Positions 28,316 through 37,614 of a stretch of DNA of 64,000 nt are shown here, one piece after another; position 1 is the first letter of the stretch; each line of letters begins with the position of its first letter. The position numbers and the translations under genes were made by a program. Source of the stretch: Vreelandella olivaria (GTDB lineage Bacteria > Pseudomonadota > Gammaproteobacteria > Pseudomonadales > Halomonadaceae). The stretch is taken from contig NZ_JALPZO010000065.1 of the NCBI RefSeq assembly GCF_023507745.1, forward strand, positions 1-64,000, in the 5' to 3' direction. The notes beneath the pieces were generated by a model that saw only the letters and a program-made list of their open reading frames with translations, was not told the origin of the DNA and did no database searches.

Positions 28316-31115
28316 GCCAGCGCTCTGCGAACTGATCAGCCGCTAAAGGACGGTCGAAATAGTAGCCCTGGCCCTGTGTACACCCCATTGTTAATAGCGA
28401 TTCTACCTGCGCCTTACTCTCAATACCTTCAGCAATGGTTTCAAGCCCAAGGGTGTTTGCCATGGCAATAATAGTGGCCACAATAGTGTGGTCGTTGTCG
28501 CTGATCAGCATATCGCGAATAAAGGAAATGTCGATTTTGATTTTATCGGCAGCAAAACGCTTTAAATAGGAAAGCGACGAATACCCGGTACCGAAATCAT
28601 CAATCGCCAATCCCAAACCATAGCCTTTCAGTACCTCTGTCATGGCAATCGCCTTCTCGGGATTATCCATAATGCCACTTTCCGTTATTTCCAGGCTAAG
28701 CGCAGCGGGACTGATACCATAAGTGTTACAATTTGTTAGCAATATATTGACTAAGTCACCATCTTCAAACTGATCTGCGGCAATATTGATGGCTAACTGT
28801 CCGGGCAGCTGCATGCCTCTTTTTCTCCATTGGGCAAGCTGCCTACAGGAGTTTTCAATAACACATTTACCCAGCGCAGCAATCATACCTCGCTCTTCAG
28901 CTATCGGAATAAATTGCAGGGGGGATACATCACCCAATTCGTCATCACGCCAACGGCATAATGCTTCAGCGCCAATGATTTTTCCGCTACGCATATCAAT
29001 TTGCGGTTGAAAGTTTAACGTCAGGGTATTGTCGGCAATGGCGATCGCCAAACGTTTTGCAATATGTAACTTTTCCGATACTTCCTGTTCCATCCAATAC
29101 TCAAACGTGCGAATGGCAAGTTTCTGGCGCTTCGCCTGATACATGGCGATATCGGCATACTTGAGTAGCTCTTGTGAGGAACAGGCATGATGTGGATAAA
29201 GCGATATACCAATACTGACAGAGAGCTCTGAAGAGTGGTGTTCAATATTTATGGGAGCATTAAGGCTTTCACACAAGTGCTGCGCTGTATTTAGTGCATT
29301 GGCTGAGTCTTCGCCGTTACACACTACAATAAACTCATCGCCTCCCAAGCGGGCCAGATAATCGCCCTCCTTTAACACTTTTGAAAAGCGACCCGCCACT
29401 TCTTTTAGCACCAAATCGCCCAAATCATGCCCGGCTGTATCATTAATTTCTTTAAAATGATTAAGGTCTAATAATAGTAATGCAAGCGGAGTTGCCGGGT
29501 ACTCAGATACTTTTCGCTCAATATAATGCATAAAGTCAGCGCGGTTAGGCAGCAGCGTTCCTTCATCACGAAATGCCAGTTGACGTATCCGCGCTTCATT
29601 TTCTTTTCGCTCAAGTTCCGATGCAGCACGAACGGCAAATATCTGTAGCACGGTACTCACTATCTGGGTATCAGTCAGTGGCGACCTGAACATAACGCCA
29701 ATAATCCCTATGGGTTTACCATTGGCATCGTCCAGTCGCCGTCCCACATAAGCACTCACCCACTCCAGTGCCCCATTGGCTTCTACAGGTAACCGCACTC
29801 CCGCGCCATCGTGAACAATACACTCTTCTTCATACAGCACTTCCTGGCAGGGCACCCCTGCCAACCGGTAGCTGAACCCCTGTTGTTGACGCCCATCTAC
29901 ATAAAGCGACAGGATATTGGCGACCCCCGCATCGTCCTCATCCAACGTGGCTATAAAACCAACTTCAGCCGATAGCGCATCCGCCATATGGGCGGTTAAC
30001 TGAGTTAGAAAGGCTTCACCATGCTGTGCAGATACGGCGGTTGCCACCTGGGTGACCGCATGCTGAATGCGTTGCTCGGTCTGCCTTCGCCTCACACTAT
30101 CAAGACCAAAAGCAATATCGTCCGCCAGCTCACTTACCAGGCGCAGCTCTTTATTAGTTACTTCAGGTTCATCAGTCTGATAAAAACTAAGCACTCCAAA
30201 AGCAGTACCACGATATATTAATGGCAAGGCAATTAATGTTTTCACACCTAACGTTAATAGTGCTGCCTTGAGGCTTGGTGCTATAGCATCAGTCCCATAT
30301 TCACTTATCACTATCGGGGCACGACTTTCTAACGCTTGTTTAGCCATATCGCGGCTATAGCTGGTAATCAGCAATTGTTTCGGGCTAAACCATACAGGAA
30401 CCTCCCCTTGCAGGTCAGCTGTCGCCTGGTCAACCCAGCAGAGTGGCTGTGCAGAGTTCTCCACAACACCGCTCACCCATGCAGCCGAATAGCCGCCTAC
30501 CTCCACGAGGATATGGCAGGCCGCCTGTAGTAGAGATGCCTCTCTGCGGGCATGTATCAACGCCTCGTTACCCCGACTAATCAAACGCAATGCCCGCTGC
30601 TCACTCAAGATTCGTTCCTGTGCCTGCGCTCCCATCACTTGCCGTGACAGCTCAAACCCCGCCAAAGAGGAGGCAATTTTCAGCACTTCATTCGTGTGTA
30701 ACGGTGGCGATAAGGGAGAGGAGTGGATGAGTGCAATGATGCCCTGGCAATTGCCCTCAGCATCAACCATTGCTACACCTAGATACCCTTCTGCAGACAA
30801 CAACTCGAGCAGTGGGTCATTGGGGAACTGTGCCCTCACCTGTGAGGGCACATACAGGCGGGCCTGACGGTACACTTGCTCACATGCTGTCCCTTGAAGT
30901 GCACAAGGTAACGGCTCCAGCCACTCTCCTGACGTACTCATTGCCAATGGAGTAGCAGCGCCTAGTTGAGTATCAATACTGACAACCAATACGTGGTCAA
31001 CGTGTAGCAGCGTTGCAAGAGAGTGCGCCAAATGATGAAAGAATCCATCTTTACTAGCACTCGACAACCGATCCGCAAGTTGTCGAAAAATTTCTGGTGC
31101 AGTGGTGGGAGACAT
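28308..31115 (-). CDS. GAF-GAF-GAF-GGDEF-EAL protein (c-di-GMP turnover)
   Basis: A 935-residue cytosolic signalling protein from the ATG at 31115; an upstream GTG at 31151 has no ribosome site. The N-terminal 500 residues look like three GAF-type sensor domains (about 10-160, 180-335, 350-510). The cyclase domain has GGDEF at 591-595; the upstream inhibitory-site Arg of RxxD is replaced by Lys (KEGD). The EAL domain begins near 700, with EAL at 717-719 and EITES, DDFGTGYSSLSYL, KIKID and AEGIES all present, so the phosphodiesterase half looks active. No transmembrane segment is seen. Confidence 0.93.
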   Translation of the reverse strand: MSPTTAPEIFRQLADRLSSASKDGFFHHLAHSLATLLHVDHVLVVSIDTQLGAATPLAMSTSGEWLEPLPCALQGTACEQVYRQARLYVPSQVRAQFPNDPLLELLSAEGYLGVAMVDAEGNCQGIIALIHSSPLSPPLHTNEVLKIASSLAGFELSRQVMGAQAQERILSEQRALRLISRGNEALIHARREASLLQAACHILVEVGGYSAAWVSGVVENSAQPLCWVDQATADLQGEVPVWFSPKQLLITSYSRDMAKQALESRAPIVISEYGTDAIAPSLKAALLTLGVKTLIALPLIYRGTAFGVLSFYQTDEPEVTNKELRLVSELADDIAFGLDSVRRRQTEQRIQHAVTQVATAVSAQHGEAFLTQLTAHMADALSAEVGFIATLDEDDAGVANILSLYVDGRQQQGFSYRLAGVPCQEVLYEEECIVHDGAGVRLPVEANGALEWVSAYVGRRLDDANGKPIGIIGVMFRSPLTDTQIVSTVLQIFAVRAASELERKENEARIRQLAFRDEGTLLPNRADFMHYIERKVSEYPATPLALLLLDLNHFKEINDTAGHDLGDLVLKEVAGRFSKVLKEGDYLARLGGDEFIVVCNGEDSANALNTAQHLCESLNAPINIEHHSSELSVSIGISLYPHHACSSQELLKYADIAMYQAKRQKLAIRTFEYWMEQEVSEKLHIAKRLAIAIADNTLTLNFQPQIDMRSGKIIGAEALCRWRDDELGDVSPLQFIPIAEERGMIAALGKCVIENSCRQLAQWRKRGMQLPGQLAINIAADQFEDGDLVNILLTNCNTYGISPAALSLEITESGIMDNPEKAIAMTEVLKGYGLGLAIDDFGTGYSSLSYLKRFAADKIKIDISFIRDMLISDNDHTIVATIIAMANTLGLETIAEGIESKAQVESLLTMGCTQGQGYYFDRPLAADQFAERWLI

Positions 31116-31760
31116 GATATTAAGCGCCTTCGGATTTGATGGGTAAGCCACGCTTGCAAGCCAAAAGCTTTGACCAAAGCCGAATTGACCGCTGTGTGAT
31201 CATCCCTGAGCCATACAGTGATAGCCTCTGCTACGACAGTGTCAGTACTTCACCGAACACCCTTTTAACTCTTTAACCGTCACCTACCCTTACCCGTCAT
31301 GTGTAAGGCCATGCTTTGCCTGCTATTTAATACACTAAGTGCTGTACCGGCACTTAGTGTTGATAGAAGGAAACACCATTCATGAGGCACTGTTAAGTTA
31401 CCAGCAGAAGAAAATTTAAAATTTTCTAGTTAAAAGCAACCTCACCACCTAAAGCCAAAGTTTCAGGAGTGCATGCCCTACATTTCCGTATATAGAAAAC
31501 TTTAAATTTTATCGCCCCCCTGATTCGGGAGCATATGCATAGGCATCATTTCCTCTAAATACTCAACTAACAGCCCTCTAATTATTTTAAATGACCAAAT
31601 TAAATAATATTAATCACCATAATTGCGCTTTCATGAAGCTGATTCGAAAAAAAGCATCTGCCCGCACTCATTATCAACCTTTCAAGGCGATATTCAACCC
31701 AAACAGTCCTTCATGTCAATAGGTCGTTCCCCAACCATTCAGGTCTATATGGAGGATATT
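31116..31760. other. 645-bp intergenic region, AT-rich, with several palindromes
   Basis: No convincing gene on either strand. It separates the divergent c-di-GMP gene and the XRE regulator. The part from about 31400 to 31640 is visibly richer in A and T than the neighbouring genes. It contains a perfect 11-bp inverted repeat with a 7-base spacer (31332-31360) and a perfect 9-bp repeat around one central base (31409-31427). It may hold both promoters or be a scar of lost genes. Confidence 0.6.
31332..31360. repeat. Perfect inverted repeat ACACTAAGTGC-N7-GCACTTAGTGT
   Basis: Both 11-bp arms are exact. No run of T follows on either strand, so it is not a typical terminator, and an operator or cruciform site is more likely. 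It is about 220 bp upstream of the c-di-GMP gene and 400 bp upstream of the XRE gene. Confidence 0.6.
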
Positions 31761-32123
31761 GTGAACAAAATTGAACAGAAACGGCTTGCTAGCAACATAG
31801 GCCGAGCCATCGCCAAGCAGCGTATACGCAGCCAGTTGACACAGGAAGAGGTTGCCGAACGCCTGGGGGTAGGCAATGAAGCCGTTTCTAGAATTGAGCG
31901 AGGTCGGGTTATTCCGAACATCGTGCGCTTATTAGAATTAGCCGAGGTGTTCAATTGCGAAGCAGCAGAATTATTAGGCCAAGCAAGTCTGCATGTAGAT
32001 GACCAAACCAATCGAATCAAAGCACTATTAGCCCCTTTAAAGCAAAATGATCGGCAATTAATACTCGACGTTATTGAAAGCCTGGCCTCTCGTCTTCAAC
32101 AGGACAAAACACCTGAAGAGTAA
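31761..32123 (+). CDS. XRE-family helix-turn-helix regulator
   Basis: A small cytosolic DNA-binding protein. The GTG at 31761 (VNKIEQKRLASNIG) has GGAGG five bases upstream and gives 120 residues; the frame is open back to 31623 but that part is unlike a protein. The HTH_3 domain is clear: RIRSQLTQEEVAERLGVG, then NEAVSRIERGRVIPNIVRLLELAEVF. The C-terminal tail (about 75-120) is helical and may dimerise. The target is unknown; the palindromes in the long upstream gap are candidates for autoregulation. Confidence 0.88.
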   Translation: MNKIEQKRLASNIGRAIAKQRIRSQLTQEEVAERLGVGNEAVSRIERGRVIPNIVRLLELAEVFNCEAAELLGQASLHVDDQTNRIKALLAPLKQNDRQLILDVIESLASRLQQDKTPEE

Positions 32124-32321
32124 ATCGGCTTGGATACTCTCTGCCCAACCTACATCCATGAATTTTGTCGCACAGCTATATCCCTGTATTTTCCCAGTGT
32201 ACCGCAATCGGCAGTGTTGCCACCTGCCATGCACACCAACACCACACAGGTATTGGTCGTATTATGGCGTTCGTGCTATAGATATCTGCAGAGCTGCCTG
32301 CACCGCCCACACTGAGGCTTT

Positions 32322-32936
32322 ATGCTGAACACTACCGTTTGGAACCGGATACGCTATACCGTTTATGCGCCGATTTACGACATGTTGGCGAACCGTGCGT
32401 TTCGAAAACCACGGAGAGTAGCGCTGGGTCACGTAGATTGGGAGCCCGGTATGCGCGTTCTACTGGTGGGAGCGGGTACTGGGTTGGATCTTCCCTTTAT
32501 ACCCCGTGAGCTGGAAATTCATCTTACCGATATTACCCCGGCCATGGTCAAGCGAGCCAGTGAGCGGGCGGAAAAGCATCAACGGGATGTGGTCTGCCGT
32601 GTTATGGACGCAGCATCGCTCGACTACCCTGACGAGCATTTTGATGTTGTCGTCATGCACTTGATTCTGGCTGTGATGCCTTGTCCTGCCCAGGGCTTGT
32701 CAGAAGCACACAGGGTGCTAAAGCCCGGCGGCCAACTCAGTGTTATGGATAAATTTCAGCCGGACACGCAGCCCGCAGGTATCGGCCGACGAGCATTGAA
32801 TGTCCTTACATCGTTTATAGCGACAGACATCACCCGCCAGGTCACCCCTCTTCTTCAACAGGCTGGCTTTCATATTCGCCATGATGAACCGGTACTTATG
32901 AATGGCCTCTTTCGCGCATTGCTGGCCGCCAAATGA
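32322..32936 (+). CDS. Class I SAM-dependent methyltransferase, PmtA-like
   Basis: A 204-residue protein with the opening RYTVYAPIYDML, SAM motif I VLLVGAGTGLDLPF, an Asp in LTDITPAMVKRA that binds the ribose, and ALRVLKPGG-like motif III (EAHRVLKPGGQLSVMDKF). The pattern resembles short phospholipid N-methyltransferases (Rhodobacter PmtA type) and UbiE-like enzymes. Methylation of phosphatidylethanolamine is possible but not shown. It stands alone: 198 bp after the XRE gene with nothing recognisable between, and convergent with a LysR gene. Confidence 0.78.
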   Translation: MLNTTVWNRIRYTVYAPIYDMLANRAFRKPRRVALGHVDWEPGMRVLLVGAGTGLDLPFIPRELEIHLTDITPAMVKRASERAEKHQRDVVCRVMDAASLDYPDEHFDVVVMHLILAVMPCPAQGLSEAHRVLKPGGQLSVMDKFQPDTQPAGIGRRALNVLTSFIATDITRQVTPLLQQAGFHIRHDEPVLMNGLFRALLAAK

Positions 32937-33007
32937 AAAACTGCACTGAATGCTGCCTCCCAGCACCACCGTCTTTGCAGAACCCAGTCACTGACTACTA
33001 CTCTTTC

Positions 33008-33910
33008 TTACTCTAGCGCTAAACATAAGTCACCAATAAAGTCAGCGACCCCTTTGGGCAGAGTACGCCCTGCCAATGTTTGTACCTCAATAGTCCGACC
33101 ACTCATTTCCCGATCCCGAATAGGCAGGGAAACCAGTTGCACACCATCACTCAAATGGCGCACAGATACATCGCCAATTAGCGTTATCCCCCCTTTACAG
33201 GCAGCAAAATGCACCAAGGTGGTGACATGGTTGCTGACCAGCACAGGCTCTATTAACAGCCCCTGCCTGCTGCAGCTCACATTAAACAGCTGACGTATGG
33301 TGGTATTTTCCGTAGGTAGCGCCAGCGAACAGTGGCTGAGCTGGGCCAGTGACACCTGCTTCTTCGATGCCAATGGATGGGTGGCACTCATCACCGCATG
33401 GATAGGCGCCATGATGCGCTTTTCCACCTTAATGTTTTTCGCCGGAGACGGTGAAATCGTTAAGCCAATATCGGCCATACCTTCTGTTATGCGCTGTGTT
33501 ACATCTGTTGAGGATGTAACGGTCAGATCAAAATGCACACCTTGATGCTTTTCACGATACCCGCTAATCACATGGGGTAATAAATAACCTGCAAGCCCCT
33601 CAATACTGGCAATCCGTACCGTTCCACGCTGTATGCCTTCCAGTCCGGTTATTTCTTCAATCACTCTTGCTGCATCTAAACGAGCCTTTCTTGCATGGGC
33701 TGCCAACAGTTCTCCCGAGGGGCTCAGACGCATACCTGTCGGGTGTCGCTCAAACAACTGGCTACCTAATTCGGCTTCCAGTCGGGCAATTTGGCGGCTA
33801 ACGGCAGAAGGAGCAACATGTAGCCTGGCTGACGCTTTATTAATCGATCCCTGCCGTACTATTTCTAAAAAATAGCGCAACGCTGAGTCGATAAGCAGCC
33901 GATCATTCAT
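33008..33910 (-). CDS. LysR-family regulator of ABC module A
   Basis: A 300-residue LysR-type protein with an N-terminal winged HTH (ALRYFLEIVRQGSINKASARLHVAPSAVSRQIARLEAEL) and a substrate-binding effector domain from about residue 95. GGAGAA precedes the ATG. It diverges from the module A binding-protein gene, and the shared 198-bp gap carries a perfect LysR-type palindrome. It is strongly similar along its length to the LysR protein at 49546-50508, which sits in the same position in module B. Inference: it senses the compound imported by module A. Confidence 0.94.
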   Translation of the reverse strand: MNDRLLIDSALRYFLEIVRQGSINKASARLHVAPSAVSRQIARLEAELGSQLFERHPTGMRLSPSGELLAAHARKARLDAARVIEEITGLEGIQRGTVRIASIEGLAGYLLPHVISGYREKHQGVHFDLTVTSSTDVTQRITEGMADIGLTISPSPAKNIKVEKRIMAPIHAVMSATHPLASKKQVSLAQLSHCSLALPTENTTIRQLFNVSCSRQGLLIEPVLVSNHVTTLVHFAACKGGITLIGDVSVRHLSDGVQLVSLPIRDREMSGRTIEVQTLAGRTLPKGVADFIGDLCLALE

Positions 33911-33939
33911 GCAATTTCTCCGTGTTTGATCCGGGCCTT

Positions 33940-33960
33940 GTATTGCCTAAAAAGCAATAC
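33940..33960. promoter_or_regulatory. Candidate LysR operator of module A
   Basis: GTATTGC-CTAAAAA-GCAATAC, a perfect 7-bp inverted repeat with a 7-base spacer containing the LysR T-N11-A signature. Its core ATTGC-N7-GCAAT is identical to that in the module B promoter. It lies 30 bp upstream of the lysR start. Confidence 0.72.
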
Positions 33961-34108
33961 CGCATTCGAAAAATACATCTAACGTGATGATTCCAGCCAG
34001 CGCTAGTATCAGGTGAAGTAACGCTTCAAAGCACAACGCTGACCCCGTGTACGAATGGCATAACGACTCACGATGCACCCTCACTTTCCTGGACGGAGAT
34101 AGACATTG

Positions 34109-35707
34109 ATGAAACCAACCAGCTTACGCCGTTTTAAGGGCTTTGCTTTACTCTCTACCCTCAGTGTTGGGGCGCTTACATTTGCAGCCACTGCGCAGGC
34201 AGATACAACGGTTCATGCAGTGATGCACTCAGCGTTACGTGCCTTAGACCCGGTTTCAAGCAGTGCTACGATTGCGCGCAATCATGGCTATATGATTTAT
34301 GACACGCTGATTGGCATTGATGCAGAATTTAACCCTCAGCCACAAATGGCGGAGTGGGAGGTTTCTGACGATGGCCTGACCTACACCTTTACGTTGCGTG
34401 ACGGCTTAACGTGGCACGACGGTACCCCAGTGACCCCGGCAGATTGCATTGCCTCTCTGGAGCGCTGGGCGGCGTATGACGCGGGTGGCAAGCTGATCAT
34501 GGATAACACAGCAAGCTTAACCGCCCTGGATGACAAACGCTTTGCCCTGACACTTGCCACTCCACTAGGCGATCTCATTGGGCTGCTTTCCAAGCCGTCG
34601 GCAATACCAGCCTTTATGATGCCCGAGGACGTCGCCTCGACAGCCCCAGGACAGCCGCTTCCCAACCAGATTGGCTCAGGTCCCTTTACGTTTGCTGCCG
34701 ATGAGTTTCAGCCTGGTGTCAGGGTTATCTACGAGCGTTTTGACGCCTATGAACCTCGCTCCGAGCCACCTTCAGGCACAGCAGGTAGCAAGGAAGTGTA
34801 TGTGGATCGCGTGGTATGGGTACACATGCCGGATGTACAAACCACCGTTAACGCCATTAATAGCGGTGACATTGATTTCATTGAGCGCACCCCCTTTGAC
34901 CTTTTACCGTTGTTAGAGGGCAACCCCGATATTACGACCGATGTGCTTGACCCTCTGGGGATGTTGACCGTGGCGCGCATGAATTTCCTGCACCCGCCCT
35001 TTGATGACGCCCGGATTAGGCGTGCCGCGCTCTTGGCGATGAACCAGCAGGATGTGCTGTCGGCCCTGGTGGGAGACCCACGCTATTACCAAACCTGTGC
35101 CTCTATCTTTGGATGCAATACCGCGCTTGCTACTGAGTCAGGCGGAGAGTCACTCACCTCGGGGGGCAATCTTGACGAGGCCCGGGCGCTACTTGAAGAG
35201 GCGGGCTATGACCAAACGCCCATTGTTCTATTACAGCCTTCTGATGTTGCCACCCTGGCGCCCCAGCCGGTCGTCGCTGCCCAGGCATTACGTAGAGCGG
35301 GCTTCAATGTCGAGCTAAGGCAGATGGACTGGCAGACGCTGGTGAGTCAGCGTGCCAACCGTAACACCCCCAGCGAGGGTGGCTGGAACATGATGTTTAC
35401 CAATTTTGGAGTAGATAGCATCTGGTCACCCACCATCAACCTGCTGTTGATCTCTACGGGAGAAGAAGGTGGCTGGTTTGGCTGGCCGACTGATCCGGAG
35501 ATGGAGCAGTTGCGTACGGATTATGCCTTTGCAGAGTCGGAAGAGCAGCGTAAGGCCATGGCTGAGGCAATCCAGGAACACGCCATGGAACAGACGACGT
35601 TTATCCCTTTGGGCCAATTTCAAAATGTTACCGCCTGGCGTAATGAGCTAAGCGATGTGGTTGAGGGCCCCGTCCCTGTTTTTTGGGGTATGCAGAAAAA
35701 CAACTAA
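34109..35707 (+). CDS. ABC transporter substrate-binding protein (SBP_bac_5, Dpp/Opp type), module A
   Basis: A 532-residue periplasmic binding protein for a peptide-like or amide ligand. The N-terminal signal peptide (Arg/Lys, then FALLSTLSVGALTFAATAQA) is probably cut near residue 31. The mature part has the family 5 patterns ALDPVSSSATIARNHGYMIYDTL and DGLTYTFTLRDGLTWHDGTPVTPADCI. The ATG at 34109 follows ACGGAG; an in-frame TTG directly before it is less likely. It is the first gene of the importer-amidase operon. Confidence 0.94.
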   Translation: MKPTSLRRFKGFALLSTLSVGALTFAATAQADTTVHAVMHSALRALDPVSSSATIARNHGYMIYDTLIGIDAEFNPQPQMAEWEVSDDGLTYTFTLRDGLTWHDGTPVTPADCIASLERWAAYDAGGKLIMDNTASLTALDDKRFALTLATPLGDLIGLLSKPSAIPAFMMPEDVASTAPGQPLPNQIGSGPFTFAADEFQPGVRVIYERFDAYEPRSEPPSGTAGSKEVYVDRVVWVHMPDVQTTVNAINSGDIDFIERTPFDLLPLLEGNPDITTDVLDPLGMLTVARMNFLHPPFDDARIRRAALLAMNQQDVLSALVGDPRYYQTCASIFGCNTALATESGGESLTSGGNLDEARALLEEAGYDQTPIVLLQPSDVATLAPQPVVAAQALRRAGFNVELRQMDWQTLVSQRANRNTPSEGGWNMMFTNFGVDSIWSPTINLLLISTGEEGGWFGWPTDPEMEQLRTDYAFAESEEQRKAMAEAIQEHAMEQTTFIPLGQFQNVTAWRNELSDVVEGPVPVFWGMQKNN

Positions 35708-35717
35708 CGAGCAGTCG

Positions 35718-35744
35718 CCTCTGCCCACCGATGGTGGGCAGAGG
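35718..35744 (+). other. Intercistronic hairpin between binding-protein and permease genes, module A
   Basis: CCTCTGCCCACC-GAT-GGTGGGCAGAGG, a perfect 12-bp stem with a 3-base loop, 11 bp after the binding-protein stop. No T run follows. Such hairpins commonly protect the 3' end of binding-protein mRNA and so raise its level above that of the membrane subunits. Confidence 0.7.
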
Positions 35745-35782
35745 GTATGACCGAGTGATATCCACAGACCGAGGTCAACACC

Positions 35783-36724
35783 ATGTTTAGCTACTTTATT
35801 CGACGGCTGCTGATGGCTATTCCCGTGATGCTGGTAGTGGCTCTTGCCATTTTCCTGCTGCTACGACTTTCTCCCGGAGACCCAGCGGTCATCATTGCCG
35901 GGGATATGGCCAGCCCCGAGCAGGTTGCGAGCATTCGCGCTGCCCTAGGGCTGGATCAACCAATTTATACCCAATTCTTTATTTGGATCGGCAATATGCT
36001 GCAAGGGGATTTTGGCACCTCGCTGATTTCCCAAACCTCTGCCATGACGATGATTACCCAGCGCCTGGAACCCACCATTAGTCTGGCAATTGCTGCGATT
36101 GTCTTCACCGTTCTGATTTCAGTGCCGTTAGGCGTTATCGCTGCCTGGAGGCAGGGCAGTTGGATCGACAACCTGGTGATGTCGGTTTCGGTTGTGGGGT
36201 TCTCGGTACCGGTTTTCGTGATTGGCTATCTTGTCATACAGGTTTTTGCCATTGAACTGGGCTGGCTGCCCGTCCAGGGCTACCGCAGCCTGGAAGATGG
36301 ATTTGGCGAGTTTGCCCGTCGCCTGGTGTTGCCTGCCCTGACATTATCGTCGGTTTATATCGCGCTTATAGCCCGTATGACCCGCGCCAGCATGCTGGAA
36401 GTGTTAAAGGAGGATTATATCCGTACCGCTCGAGCCAAAGGGCTAGGGCAGCGGTTGATACTGTTTCGCCACGCATTACGCAACGCAGCTGTCCCCATTC
36501 TTACCGTGATTGGCACTGGGTTTGCGCTGATGGTGTCTGGTGTTGTGGTCACCGAGAGCGTCTTCAATATACCGGGGCTTGGGCGCTTGATTATTGATGC
36601 AGTGCTTGCACGCGATTACCCGGTTATCCAGGCCATTATTCTGCTTACGGCGGGTTTGTACGTGGTTATCAACTTACTGATCGACCTCTCCTACGCTGTG
36701 ACTGATCCCAGGATTCGCTACTAA
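35783..36724 (+). CDS. ABC transporter permease (DppB type), module A
   Basis: A 313-residue inner-membrane subunit with an N-terminal anchor helix and a BPD_transp_1 domain of about six helices in all. The EAA loop that docks with the ATPase is in DYIRTARAKGLGQRLILFRHALRNAAVPI, and the family opening FIRRLLMAIPVMLVVALAIFLLLRLSPGDPA is typical of DppB/OppB. Its stop overlaps the ATG of the next permease. Confidence 0.94.
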   Translation: MFSYFIRRLLMAIPVMLVVALAIFLLLRLSPGDPAVIIAGDMASPEQVASIRAALGLDQPIYTQFFIWIGNMLQGDFGTSLISQTSAMTMITQRLEPTISLAIAAIVFTVLISVPLGVIAAWRQGSWIDNLVMSVSVVGFSVPVFVIGYLVIQVFAIELGWLPVQGYRSLEDGFGEFARRLVLPALTLSSVYIALIARMTRASMLEVLKEDYIRTARAKGLGQRLILFRHALRNAAVPILTVIGTGFALMVSGVVVTESVFNIPGLGRLIIDAVLARDYPVIQAIILLTAGLYVVINLLIDLSYAVTDPRIRY

Positions 36725-37614
36725 TGCACACACCTAGTCAACCCCAGGTGCTGCCTGCCCGCTACCGTCTGCATGGAGTGATCAGCAGGCTACTAAGGGT
36801 TCGCCCCCGCACTACCACGCTGATAGCGGGCACCGTACTGGCCCTGATTGTACTGATCGCCCTGTTTGCCCCTCTCATTGCACCTTATGACCCAACCGAA
36901 CTCTCCCCCGCCAGCCGGTTGCAAGCCATGAGTGCAGAGCACTGGCTGGGTACCGATGCCTACGGGCGGGATCTATTTTCCAGGGTGGTTTATGGCGCCC
37001 GTATTTCGCTTGCCGTTGGCCTGGGGGTAGCGCTCCTTACCCTGCTGATAGGCCTGCCTCTTGGGCTTATCGCAGGTTACTTTCGCGCCGTTGATGCAAT
37101 CCTGATGCGTTTTATGGATGGCTTGATGGCCATTCCCGGCATTCTTGCGGCTATTGCCATTGTCTCACTGACCTCCGCCAACCTATGGGTTTTGATGGTG
37201 GCGATTACCGTGCCTGAAATACCACAGATTGTGCGTCTGGTGCGCTCCCAGGTGCTGGCAACCCGAGAAGAGGCATTTGTCGAAGCAGCCATACTGATGA
37301 GCACGCCCACCCGCACCATTCTCTGGCGACACCTGATGCCCAATACCTTCGCACCGCTGATTGTGCAGTGCACCTATGTCTGTGCCGCCGCCATTCTCAC
37401 CGAATCCACCCTGTCGTTTCTTGGCGTGGGCCTCAGCTCCGAAACGCCCACCTGGGGCAACATCATGTCGGATGGACGCATCTACTTCCAACTACAACCA
37501 TCGCTTATTTTCTGGGCGGGTCTGGTGCTCTCACTGTGCATTCTATCGATCAATTTATTGGGCGATGCCGCCCGCGATGCACTTGATCCTGCCATGAAGC
37601 GGAGGGAGAGCTAA
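36724..37614 (+). CDS. ABC transporter permease (DppC type), module A
   Basis: A 296-residue inner-membrane subunit, partner of the DppB-type protein. Typical DppC/OppC features are the LIAPYDPTELSPASRLQ loop, HWLGTDAYGRDLFSRVVYGARISL, and the C-terminal LSFLGVGLSSETPTWGNIMSDGR. The ATG shares a base with the preceding TAA, and its own stop shares a base with the next ATG, so three genes are translationally coupled. Confidence 0.94.
   Translation: MHTPSQPQVLPARYRLHGVISRLLRVRPRTTTLIAGTVLALIVLIALFAPLIAPYDPTELSPASRLQAMSAEHWLGTDAYGRDLFSRVVYGARISLAVGLGVALLTLLIGLPLGLIAGYFRAVDAILMRFMDGLMAIPGILAAIAIVSLTSANLWVLMVAITVPEIPQIVRLVRSQVLATREEAFVEAAILMSTPTRTILWRHLMPNTFAPLIVQCTYVCAAAILTESTLSFLGVGLSSETPTWGNIMSDGRIYFQLQPSLIFWAGLVLSLCILSINLLGDAARDALDPAMKRRES

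Noticed and set aside
31332..31360. Palindrome considered as a lux-type quorum-sensing box
   Set aside because: Its sequence and 29-bp layout do not match the 20-bp lux box, and no LuxI/LuxR gene is present.
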